Source: Motacilla alba alba
Lineage: Eukaryota; Chordata; Aves; Passeriformes; Motacillidae
Length of the DNA stretch: 64,000 nt
Direction of reading: 5' to 3'
Assembly (NCBI RefSeq): GCF_015832195.1
Contig: NC_052026.1
Coordinates: forward strand, 14,867,619 to 14,931,618
Positions 10,701 through 22,700 of the stretch are shown piece after piece. Under the pieces are notes generated by a model that searched no databases, was not told the DNA's origin, and saw only the letters and a program-made list of their open reading frames with translations. Positions within the stretch are counted from its first letter, which is position 1. Each line of letters begins with the position of its first letter. A program made the position numbers and the translations under genes.

Positions 10701-13700
10701 CTGCAGCCCCGGGGAGTGGTGCCTGTGGTGTCATGGGGATTTTGTGAGCTGGGAGGGAGGGCGCTGCAGAAGTGAGAGGTGTCTCTGTCCCTAATGGCTC
10801 CTTCTCATCCCAGGAGAACTCAGATGTCTTCCTCTCCATTGTGGACACAGACTGGAAGGTAGGACCAACCATGGGAGGTGCTGCCCACCCCCGGGTTTCA
10901 CATGGAACAGCAGCCTGTGCCTGGGGAAGGCTGGGGAGCACTGAGTGGACTCAGGGGTGTTGCTGTCCCTTTTTTCATGGGATGCAGTGCCTGGTCAGTG
11001 TCTGTGCATGAGGTTGCACATCCATCATGGTCCTTGTCAGAAGGGGACAGGGGGATGCTGCTAGGCATCTCTGTGCTGGCGCTCAGATGTGGCTGGTGGG
11101 CACTTGGCCATGGGCTGGGGACAAAACCTTTAAAAAGGCAATTTCTTCTCAGGAAGGCCGAGCTGTTTTTCCAGCCCCTCTACCATTGCCATGGCGATGG
11201 TTTCCCAGGCGATGCCAGCTCCCTGCTTACATAAGGGCATTTGAAAGCCTCTTTCTCTTTTGGAGGGCTGGGGCATTGCCCCCTATACCACCCACCTCTC
11301 TTAGAGAGCTGGGCCCCTTTGCTCCCTTGGCTGGCACCTGCCCATCTTGTACCTCCATTTCTGCTCTCCAGAGGAGCCCCATGATACAGCTCCAGCACTC
11401 ATGGGAGCTCAGCTCGTGCCTGGCTCCCACGTTGGTCTACATCCCTCTCACATCCCTGCCAAGGCTCATCCTGCACCAGGCTCCCTGGGGAGGGAGGGTA
11501 GTGGGTAGTGCTGCCTGTCCCCCTCACCTGTCCCTTCTGCCAGGGGACACCAGTGATTGTCACAACTTCAGGTTGTGTGCTGCCACTTTGCCAGCAGTGG
11601 GACCGTGGGGAGAGTGGGCTCGGGTGGTGATGGCTGAGCCCTTGCAGGTACAGCACAGAAACAACAGCACCTGTAAGGACAAAATAAATGTGGAATTAAT
11701 TCATCCTGGGAAAAGGGCAGGGGAGCACAAGTCCTGTTTTAGCAGGCCCAGAATTTTGGGGCTGGCCCACTCCCATGCAGGTGGGAGGGTGCAGCTGGTA
11801 AGGGAGCAAGGCCTTTGGCAGGGTGCTGGGTACTGGCTGCCGTGGTTCACAGAGTGGGACATACCTGATGGCCCTCTAAAAACCCACAAAATAATTAAAA
11901 TTGTGCACTCCCCAGCAGCTCCAAAGCTGGTGAGGTGCTGGGGGTGGGAGCAGCAGGGTGTGCAGGGCTGGGCTGCTCCTTTCTCTGCTTGCTCAGGGCT
12001 TCTGTTGGCCACTGGAGGGGAAATCAAACCTCCTGGTGTCACCAGAGAGAGACAGAGTAGGGAGAGGGAGGTGAGGAGGGGAGGGAGGTGGCAGTGCTGG
12101 GCTGCCCAGAGCTCTCAGTAGCTCCAGAGGCACAAATATGGCTCTGGCTCAGCTGTGCTGGGGCAGGGCTTGGTTGGCATGCAGGGGATATTAAAGAGCA
12201 ATGACCCTCCCAGGACAATCGTTGTGTATTTCAGGGATTGGCCATGGTGGCACTGAACTGTGTCCCTGGTAGTGCCCAAGTGGAGCAGTTCTGGACAGCA
12301 AATGCCACAGGGATGCACCTCCATGCCCTCAGGACCTAAAAAAGGAATTGGGCAACAATCAAGGCAGCTTTTCCCAAGCCAGCCAGACCCTTGGACCTCT
12401 TGGTTTCCCTCCAAGAGCCTCCGGGCAGGGATGGGCTGAGTTTCCTGGGCTATGCCAGGGCAGCCACCTCCTTTTCTCCACTCTGACATTTGCAAGTTGG
12501 TGCAGTGCAAAGGCTGGGGGCTGCCTGTCATTCCTTGGGGAGATCTTACCCAATTTTCTAGGCTCACCTCCTTAGGATAATCCAATCCAGGCCCCAGCTT
12601 AACTCTTCACTGTCCGTCTGGTACTCCCTAGAGCCCGTCATTGATGGGATGCTCAGGCATTGCTGGGGCAGTGGGGGTCTGGGGAGCCCCTACTTCTGCC
12701 ACCAGCCAAAGTAAAGCCCTTGAGCCATAAACCAAGGTGCAGGGGAAAGTGCCCTGGGACCTGGGTGCCCTGGATCCTGCAGGAGGTCTGGGCCACCCGC
12801 CTGGCAAGTGGGCTAGTAGCCAAGGCAGTGGTGATCCCATGGGATGCTACTCCAGCAAAGTCAGCCCTGCTCAGCCCTCCCATCTCCCTGAAGCCCTTTT
12901 ACATTCACCTTGACTCTTCTACCCCTTCTGTCTCCTGTTAACCACTTGTCTTTTCTTGTCCCTCTGCATCTCTTGTTTTTTTTTCTGGGGACCGTGGCTG
13001 TGGTGGTCTTTGGCTCTACAGGCAGCAGGGCTGGGGAAACCAAAAATGGCACCTGGAGTGCCAGGAGCCACCTGGGAGCTGGGATTCCCCACCACACTCA
13101 GTCCTTCATTTGCAGAGATGCTTCTTTGCAGGCCTGGGTCTGAGCTCCCCATAGGACAAAGCAGTCAGAGTAAAGCCTGGTGGAGGCAGTGTGAATGTCA
13201 TCCCTCTGCCTGCCTGTCCTTCCTCCCACATCCAGACCTTCTGCCTGTGCAGCCCTGGCTTGTTTGTAGGACATGGCTTTCAGTGGGTTCCTGAAAGGCA
13301 GTGAAGGGACTGTGGGACTCCTTCTCCATCCACGATTGCCCAGCTTTGTGCTGGTCATGCCAAGCTGGGCAGTGGTGCTGGGCTGGGTAGGGGCAGGCAG
13401 TGTGCAAGGGAAGGGCACCCACAGATTGCTGGGGGGTTTTGGTAGTGGTGCTAAGAGACCTCATTGGATCAGGGAAGAAATCAACTGCCTGCACACATGT
13501 GCACATGGGAATACTCACACGTGAATGCATGCACACAGCATGTGTCAGTCCAGGGCCATGATCCAACCCCTTGGAGCTGCTGGATTGTCCCTCCTCCTGC
13601 TTTATTTGCCTGCCACTGGCAATGCCCAGGTCAGGCCTAAACCCTGCACGTCCCCTGTGTGCCATCATCCCGCAGCAGGTGAGACGAGTGTGCTGCTGGG

Positions 13701-16700
13701 TGAGGTGACACAGGTGTGGACATGTGCGTGCACAGAGTCACCCCCTCTGTGCACACCTGTACAAGGTTTTGCAGGTGTGCAGCTCGCTGTGCATCCATCA
13801 GTGATGGTATCCATGCTGAGCACGCAGGAGGAGGATGCAGCAGGTGTGCTCCTGGTGTGCACGACATGCACAGGCACAGGGCCTGGCCTGGAGGTGTGCC
13901 ACAAGCATTTTGTGGGGTGCACATGCTTTGGTCTTGGTGTGGCATTAATTTTCCCAGTTTTTCCCCTGGCAGACAGGGTTGTGCCCGGCCCGTGTGTGTC
14001 TGTGGTGGTACGTGTTCCTGTGCATGTACACGCGTGGTCACGTGCACGTGGCACAGCACGCCTGCCATGTCCTTCTCCTGTTTTTTAGCGTGTGCCCGTG
14101 CCCATCTGTGGCTGTGTGTGTGTTGCCCTGCCCGGGCATGGCTGCAGGGCCTCGGCCTGGGCGGCTGCGGGCTCAGCCGTGGCCCGGTGTGTTCCTGCGG
14201 GGCTCAGCCAGGTGTGTGCAGCGGGCGCGGCCAGCCCTGCCCTGCCCGTGCTGGGGCTGCTCCACGGGATGCCGGTCCAGACACCCCGCCTGTCTCCGTC
14301 TGCCGAAAGAGGGAATATGGAGAAGGGACCGCACGGTGCCAGGCGTTTTTTCTTCATAAACAAGGGTATTTGGGGCCAATTGGAGCATGAATAATTCCCG
14401 CGGCAGCCAATGGCTGAGTGCCGGCTCCATCGCGGCGCTCGCCTGCAATGGAGGCCAGACCTGCCGAGGGGGAAGGGCGAGGGAGGGCTCAGCGCAGGGC
14501 TGGGGCTCCGCTATAAATCCAGGCGAGGGGCTGAGCCAGCGCAGAGCTGCGCTTCCCCCGGCCGCTGCGTTGCTGTGCCCCACACCCGCACCTCCAGCTT
14601 GGCCCGCGCTGCCTGAGCATCCTCGTCCGCCCAGTTCCTCACCATGCCGGAGTGCTGGGATGGGGTAGGTACCGCCGCTCCCGGGCTCGCTGCCTTCCCT
14701 CTCCCCCTCCCCAGGTGTTTTGCCCCAGCGTCTCTCCTGCTTTGCAGCCAGCAGGGCTCGGCGTGGGTCAGGCAGGCATTGGGGCAGGGAGGACCCGCTG
14801 CTGGGGAGCCCTTCCTTCCCCCAGCGCTGCTGCCGCATCCCTGATGTGCTGCAGGTTTTGGGGACGCATTGTCCTTGAGCGTGTCCTCCCCGAGGCCGGC
14901 AGAGATGCTGTGCCGAGGCGGAGGGTGGGCAGCTGTGGCCCGTGCTGGGGCTGTGCGCTGACAGGGGCACACTGCCCCTTGCTCCCACCCTGAGCTGCAG
15001 AGGGAGAGGGTCTCTGTTTTGAAACAAGCCCTCGGTTGTTTTCTGGCCTCTGTGGTGATGGCAACACCCGATGGCAACAGGCTGGTGCAGAGGGGGTGAC
15101 TGAGGTGGGAGCACTGCAGTGGTGAGCAGGTAGCCTGGACATGGGTGGGCTCTGTCAGACACCTATGGGTGCTGAGACCCCCATGCTCCTCCTCGCTGGG
15201 GCTGTGGGTTGTCTGTGCCCCTCTCTCCTTGCTGTGGGTTGGTTGTCTGTGTCCCTCTGTCCTTGCTGTGGGTTGTCTGTGCCCCTCTCTCCTTGCTGCG
15301 TGCATCCCCTGCATTTCCTGCATCCCAAGGCTCTTCCCCCAGCGAGCGTCCCTGCGGCAAAGGGCAGGGCTGTGGTAGCCAGCGGTGCTGCAGAGGCTGC
15401 ACCACGGGCAGGATGTGCCTGGCTTGGTGGAGGGTGGGGGGCAGGAAGGAGCAGTGCTGAAGCTGGATCCGCTACCTTGGGCAGGTGATTTTGGGGTAGG
15501 ATTGAAAGCTGAGCTGTTGGGCATGTGATGGGGACCACGGGGATGGTGTTGGCAAGGAGGCAGCCCTGTGCCCAGGACCAGACCACATGGATATCTCCTG
15601 CTCTGTGACCTTGGGCCAGGCCCTTGCTGCACCTCAGTGTCCCAGTCTGTTGTTGCAGAGGCATGTCACTGCTCATGGGCTGATGCAGCTTCAGGGGGTG
15701 GAGGGACAGCTGTGGATGAGGGCTGGGGTCAGGGTGCCCTTGGGAGCCAAGAGATGTCTCCACAGAGCCCTGGATCTGCTTTTGGCTGCCCTGTTACCCC
15801 AGGGACAGCAGGTCTCAGTGAGGGGAGGCACTGCAGTGAGGAGACCCTGTCCCCAGGCTGTTCCTCCCACCCAGGCCCATGTCCTTCAGAGTCCTTGGTG
15901 GCGCGTAACCCGCGTGAGCATCCACGTACCTGCTCCCCTCCCACCAGCCCAGCCATGGGGCTGCCAGTGCCAGCAGCACTGAGGACAGTGATGCTTGGGC
16001 ACCCTGCCATCCCCTGCCCTGCCCTGCTCAGCACGTGCTGCTCCCGCACCCAGCAGATCCCAGCCTCGAGGTCACTGCTGCTGGACTGGCTGGTGGGCAC
16101 GGGCATCCGGAGGGGACCTCTGGTCCCTTGTCCTTGGGGACCACCTGGGCTCAGTTTCCTGTGCTGGCTGGGTGCGATGGCCAGGATGTGGAAGGAAAGG
16201 AGCCCTCCTAGACAGGGAAACTGAGGCATGGGGTAGTTTTTGTGGGGGTACTGCCATTTCAGACCAGAGGTTTTAAAGTTACTTTAGCTGTAATTTTGGG
16301 ATCAGTTACAGCATTTCCTGGAGTGCTGTCCATGGTCTGACCTCTGCCTGTTTGTCCCAGATACATCGAATCTGTGCTCAACTGGGCCATGCTGTGAACC
16401 CCTGCCATATTGCAAAAAATTTTCTCAGTCTCAAGCCCTTGAAGATCTCCTCTGTGCTGTGGTCCACCTGTCCTACCCTTCTCTCTCAAGCTCTTTTGGA
16501 TCCATCCCTTGATACCATCCTGCGATCCCATCCCAAATGATATGCATTTCCAGTCCTACATCCTATGATCCTGTCCAAGCCTTCCCTTCCCTTCCCTTCC
16601 CTTCCCTTCCCTTCCCTTCCCTTCCCTTCCCTTCCCTTCCCTTCCCTTCCCTTCCCTTCCCTTCCCTTCCCTTCCCTTCCCTTCCCTTCCTTCCCTTCCC

Positions 16701-19700
16701 TTCCCTTCCCTTCCCTTCCCTTCCCTTCCCTTCCCTTCCCTTCCCTTCCCTTCCCTTCCCTTCCCTTCCCTTCCCTTCCCTTCCCACATGATTTGTCCTG
16801 CTTTCTACCCCCTCTGGGATACCCAGAGCTGTTTTTTTTTCCTGGGACAGCTGCTCCTCTTTCCTGTGTCTTCCCATGGGACCCAGCCATTTGAGGTAGC
16901 GGCAGGGAAGGGTGTGATGGCAGGGCAGGAGAGGACGAAGGAATGCCTTAGGGCAGGTGGGCATCACCCCATCTCTCCTCTTCCCCAGGAACACGACATT
17001 GAGACCCCCTACGGGCTGCTGCACGTGGTCATCCGGGGCTCTCCCAAGGGGAACCGCCCGGCCATCCTGACCTACCACGATGTGGGCCTCAACCGTGAGT
17101 GCTGCTCCTGCCCGGGGCTGCGAGGCGGGCAGGGCTGAGCCCCACGGGGTGCCAGGACATCGTCCCTGGCTCAGCTCCTTTGCCTGCACCCGTGGCTGCA
17201 CAGGGTACCTGAAAGCACCAGGGGAGTTTGGATGCTCAGCTGGACACAAAGGCCAGCCCAGGCACAGCCAGGAGTGCTTGGCCACCCCGGTGCTGGCTGC
17301 CTGCCTGCCCACAGCAGGCAGGGATGGGACATGGGGGATGCTGGGCTGGTCCTCAGTGCTGCTGCCAGCCCGTTGGTATTCAGAGCATGGACCCAGCTGG
17401 CAGCAGGGCAGGGTGGGAGACAAAAGAGACAGGGAATAGCAGGGGAGGAGGGACCCTGAGCTGGGGCTCTGATGTGGAGATGCTGCAGTTTCTGCAGCCA
17501 GAGACCTGCACCCAGAGCCCTGTCTGGGGCTGTGCCCTCCAGCTGAGCCAGGATGCCCAATTCCCTGCGAGTGGGGAGAAGCATCTCCTGCTCTGCTGGC
17601 GGCTGAGGCTGAGTCACTGACATGCCACATGAGCTGTGTCACCATTGCAGCAGCTCTGGCTGTTCAGGTACACCTCACGCTGGCTGCAACGGGCCTCACA
17701 ACCTGCCTCACCCCTCATTTTGGGAGGCATGTCCCAGCACTGATGCCATGGGACAGGACCCCTCCACGCCCCGGCAGTGTCTGTATCCCCCTGCCATGGT
17801 GGGGTCTTGTCCACAGCTGAGGATGTTTCTTTGACTCTTTCCAAGCAGGGAGATTTGCAGCTGTTCCTCAAATCCTGTATTTGATTGAGCCCTTTCTGGG
17901 GATTTTGGACAGGGTTAACACCCTAGGCTGTGAATCCTGCTGCCCACTGGGTGGTCTTGCAGTCCTGGGCTCTGCATCCCTCTGTCGCATCCTTCTGAGG
18001 CTGCCCAATGAGGTCACCCCAGACTTCTCATTCTGGCTGTGTCTGTCCATCCCCATGCCTCCTGACACCTGTAGGGATGCAGCCCTTGCTAACAGTAGCC
18101 GTGGTCTCAGCTGGGAGGACAAAGAGCCTGGAGGGAAGGGGATGGGATGGTTTTGGTGGCATGTCACCTCCTGGCTGAAGGGCAGTGGGAGGGTGGGCAG
18201 CTGCTGTCCATGCTCCCCTGGCCCACCAGGCCCCAGTGTTGGGGTGTTTGGTCTCTGATACCCACCTGCCCTTTGACAGACAAGCTTTGTTTCAACACCT
18301 TCTTCAACTACGAGGACATGCAGGAGATCACGAAGCACTTTGTGGTGTGCCACGTGGACGCACCAGGACAGCAGGCAGGAGCCTCACAGTTCCCTCAGGG
18401 GTAGGTGCCAGCTGCAGGAGCTCACTGTGCCTGCTGGGGTGTCACCTCCCTGCCCCTTGGGTTGTTGCTGCCTGGCAGTTGTGCCCTGCCTGTGGGTCTT
18501 TCCAAACTGTACCAAAGCCTGTGGCAGATGACTGGCCCAGGGTGGGTGGTTTGCAGGTGGGTGGCATTTCCCTGCCCATTTCAGGCAGCCCAGCTGCCCT
18601 GTCCCAGACACTCTGCTCTGAACAGGTTCCATAACCACCATCCTGTGCCTCCCTGTGCCACAGGTACCAGTATCCATCCATGGACCAGCTGGCTGCCATG
18701 TTACCCAGCGTGGTGCAGCATTTCGGGTGAGTCAGCCTCTCTTCCACAGCTGCTGGCTGAGGGTCCTGGGCAGGGAGATGGACAGAAGACAAGGATTTAG
18801 GGCTGGGGGAGTTGTCCCTGTAAGCTGGCATCCTGCAAGTCTTCTTGCTGTGGGTGGAGGGGTGTCCCAGGGAACGTGTCCCGCTGTCCCTCATATGGAC
18901 CTCTCCATATTTCCAGGTTCAAGTATGTGATCGGGATCGGTGTTGGGGCAGGAGCCTACGTGCTGGCCAAGTTTGCGGTGAGCCTGGGGCTGGGATGGGC
19001 TGGCCTCCAGTTGCTTGTACCTGCTGTCAGTCCAGGGCATGGGGAAAAGCAGGAGCTGATACCTCCAGGCAGTCTCTGTTGCTGCAGAGGGTCCTGGGAG
19101 GTTGGGAGATCCAGGACAGCAGTGCCAGGGCCACAGTGGCTGGGCAGTCTTGCCACAGGTCTGCTGTTGCTGCCAGGATGGGGTCACATCAGCTCCATGC
19201 AATGCCTGTGCAGTGGCTCTGGTGGGGGGCTGCCCAGGGCACATCTCCCCTCCCCTCTGAGCCTCTCTCCTCTTGCTCACTGCAGCTCATCTTCCCTGAC
19301 CTGGTCGAAGGGCTGGTCCTTATGAACATCGACCCCAACGGCAAAGGCTGGATTGACTGGGCAGCTGCCAAGGTGGGCAGGGCCTGACCCCTCCTCCCAG
19401 TCCTGGTGGCCTCCTGGGGCAGGAGGCAGCCACGGCAGTGCAGTAACTCCCTGTGCTCCCTCCGCAGCTCTCCGGCCTCACCAGCACGCTGCCCGACATT
19501 GTCCTGTCCCACCTGTTCAGCCAGGTAAGGGCTGTGCATCCTCCAGGCCCCTGTCACCAGCCCCCGGCCCAGCATCCCAGCTGGGTCACCTGGGCTGTGC
19601 CCTGCCAGCTGCCACAGTGCCACCAGACCTGTCCCATGTACAGGGCTGGGGTCAGTCAAGCCCTGCCTGGTCTGAGGCTTAACCTTGATGGGTGTGTGAC

Positions 19701-22700
19701 TCGTGCCCATGTCCTGCCTGGGTGTGCTGCCTGCAGCACCACTGTGCCCAGCTGCATTGCCCAGCATCCCCCTTCTTGTCTGTGCTGGCTGGCACGGAGC
19801 AGGGTGTGTCCCCGGCACCTGCCCTGACCTCCATCCCCTGCTGGCACAGGAGGAGCTGATGAACAACACGGAGCTGGTGCAGAGTTACCGGCAGCAGATT
19901 GGCAGTGTGGTGAACCAGTTCAACCTCCAGCTCTTCCTCAACATGTACAACGGGTGAGTGCTCCAGGCAGCCCCACTGCAGGGCTGTGTCCCTGTCTGTG
20001 CTAGGGGGATGGCTCTGAGGTCACTGTGAGAGCCCAGACCCCTGTTGGATGCTGTCATCACCCTCCAGTGCATGCAGGCAGCAGTGCAAAGCTGTCTGCC
20101 ACTGCTGGCTGGGGATGTGGGAGTGTACCTGAGCCAAAGCCTTGCCATGTCCCCCACTGCCATGGGTACACATTCCCATGTCTCTTCCTGCACTGGGTGC
20201 TGCCACAGGCTTGGGAAAGTGGGCAGAGATGCTATCCCATGCATGCAGGGGCTTGGGAGCCTGTGCCACTCTGCTGGGTGCTGCATCCTGTGGCACAGGC
20301 TCTGCTTGGGCCGTGGCAGAGATGGCCACGGCATTCTCCGTGCACAAGGTGCTGGGACAGCGGGGCTGGGTGCAGCTTCTCGGGGCTGGCAGTGGCCTGA
20401 TTCTTGTGCTGTGGCATCAGTAGTGGCACCTGCCCATGAGCTCACACTGGCCTTTCTCCTCCATCAGCCGCAGGGACCTGGACATCAACCGGCCTGGGAC
20501 TGTGCCCAATGCCAAGACGCTGCGGTAAGAGTCCCACCAGCAAGTCATGGAGGGGTCCTGGGGCAGGGGCATTCACTCAGACCAAACCCTAACCAGGCCC
20601 CCTTCTCCTCTCACTTCCAGCTGCCCCGTGATGCTGGTGGTCGGAGACAACGCTCCTGCTGAGGAGGGGGTGGTGAGTGCTGGGGCAGCGCCTGCAGGGT
20701 GGCAGGCGGGCGATGCCCACGCATGGGCACGCACATGATCACTGCCTGCTCAGACACACAGCAGCTCCTGGGGGTGGGAGCGTGCTCGCTCGTGTGCAGA
20801 CCTGCCTGCTCGTGTGGGCACCTGTGCACATGCAGCTCTGCGTGGTGGCCACACCTGGAAAACTTCCCCTTCTTCTGTGCCCAGATGTGCTCAGACCGTG
20901 CACGCTCGGATGTGTCGGCACACGGGCAGTCCCTGCTTGGCCACGTGCACCCACACGGCTGCTGGCACACTTGTGTGCACGTACACATGTGTGACACAGA
21001 ATGACTCAGCAGTCCCCCTCACCTCCCGTTCCAGTCCCTGCCCTTGCCCAGACTCATAGGAGGAAAGTCCTCTCTGTCCCTGCCAGGATGGTGGTCCTGT
21101 GGGCTCAGGGCTCACCTAGTGCCCTGTCTGCTCTTGGCTGGGGTGGGATTTGCCAGCCGGAATGGCAAATGTCAGTGGGCCAGTGGTGGTACATGTGGAA
21201 AACTTCTGCTCGGCTCCTGGCTTCCTAGGGTGCTAATATCATCTCTTGCCTGCAGGTGGAGTGTAACTCCAAGCTGGATCCCACCAACACCACATTCCTG
21301 AAGGTAGGGCTGGTGGCAATGGACAGTAGGGAGGTTCCTGCTGCCTAAGAAGTGCCCCATTGCCTTCTGCCCCAGGGCTGCAGGGTGTCCCCATCTCTCC
21401 ATTCCAGGTTGATCATGGCCCTTGGAGCTGGGGGTGTATGGGGAGAGCAGGGTGACCCCAGCAGTGGCATCCTGCCAGCGGGTACGGGGGGATGGTGGGC
21501 AGTACAGGCACCCTCCCCAACTAAGCAGGACCTTCTCTTTGCAGATGGCTGACTCTGGTGGGCTGCCCCAGGTCACACAGGTGAGCCCTCACAATTTCCT
21601 GAGTTACCTGGGTATACTGAGCCCTGAGACATGCACTGGTGCAGTCCTTGGCTAGCTGGGGATGGGCTGATGAGGGCATAGGGGTCTCACACTGGGTCTG
21701 CCAGAAGCCGCTTGGGGGTGAGAGGGGATCTCAGCCTCAGTGCTGCCTCAGCTCAGCTCTCTCTGCTCTCTCCCTACAGCCAGGCAAGCTGACTGAAGCC
21801 TTCAAGTACTTCCTGCAAGGCATGGGCTACAGTGAGTGCTGGGGCTGGGTGTGGGGCTGGTGTGGGTCTGTGTGTGCTGGTGTGCACGTGTGCTGACCTG
21901 CTGCAGGTCTGTCTGTCCGTGTGTCCACAGGGGAGGGGGGTGTACAGGCTCTGTGTGCACACAGATGTGTGTACAAGGGCTCTGTGTGTACAAATATGTG
22001 TGTCAGGCTCCCTGTGCTGGTGTGCACATGTGTGTGTGTGTGTGAGCATGCATGAGCAGGGGCTGTGTGTGTGCAACAAAGACAAGCAAAGCTCAGGTGC
22101 AGAAGTCTGTGCATGTGTGTGTGCACAGTTTAAGACCGTGTGTGTGTGTGTGTGTGTGTGTTTGTGTATACCTGTGTGTGCATGCTTGCAGAAGTCCACA
22201 TGCATGTGTGTGTGTGTGTTTGCAGGTCTGTTGCATGTGTGTGTGTGTGTCTCTGTGTGTGTCTGAGTGTGTGCAGTCTGTGTGCACAGGGACAGCTCCG
22301 TGTGCAGGCACACGTGGGCTGGGCAGGGGCTCCTGGCCCAGAGGAGTGGCTGACAGGGCTGACACTCTCTCTCTGCCCTCCCTGCCCTCTCCTGCCCCTG
22401 CCAGTCACCCACCTGAAGGATCGGAGGCTGAGTGGAGGCACAGGTACCGCTCAGTGCCCGCTGCTGCATGGTGCCTGCCTGGCCTGTGCCCTCCAGCTGC
22501 CTGGGCAGCTTTGGGAGCAGCCTGGGTGCAGGACTGGCCCTTCCCTGCCAGATGCCCACTGCCTCGCTCTGCTTTGCCTGAGATGGCACCCTAAGCCAGG
22601 GCTGGGGGCTGAGAAATGGCATTCAGAGAATTCCTCCTCCATGCAGGCACAGTCTTGGCAGTGTGCCCACTGTACCCTCCTCCAAGTGGGCCAAGAGCTG

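Larger units (their letters stand above)
10859..16988 (+). other. NDRG4: NDRG4 intron 3 with internal promoter and repeats
   Basis: A 6.1-kb intron between exons 3 and 4. It hosts the second promoter and exon 1b near 14.5 kb, a GTGCAC-rich stretch at about 13.5-14.1 kb, the 30-bp minisatellite at 15,201-15,294 and the (AAGGG)n array at 16,581-16,785. No independent gene is seen. The 364-residue open frame at 11,027-12,121 has no protein similarity I recognise. Confidence 0.8.

Noticed and set aside
11027..12121. 364-residue plus-strand open frame in NDRG4 intron 3
   Set aside because: No recognisable domain, odd composition, and it lies within a GC-rich intron where long chance frames are common.
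14511..15632. 373-residue minus-strand frame with HRQPT-type repeats
   Set aside because: The repeats come from the 30-bp minisatellite read in antisense. It overlaps exon 1b and the promoter.
16563..17645. 360-residue minus-strand frame with poly-GREGK
   Set aside because: It is created by translating the (AAGGG)n array and the antisense of NDRG4 exon 4. Pure simple repeat, no family.
21774..22622. 282-residue minus-strand His/Thr-rich frame
   Set aside because: It is the antisense of the UG-repeat intron and NDRG4 exons. CA repeats read as HTHT.
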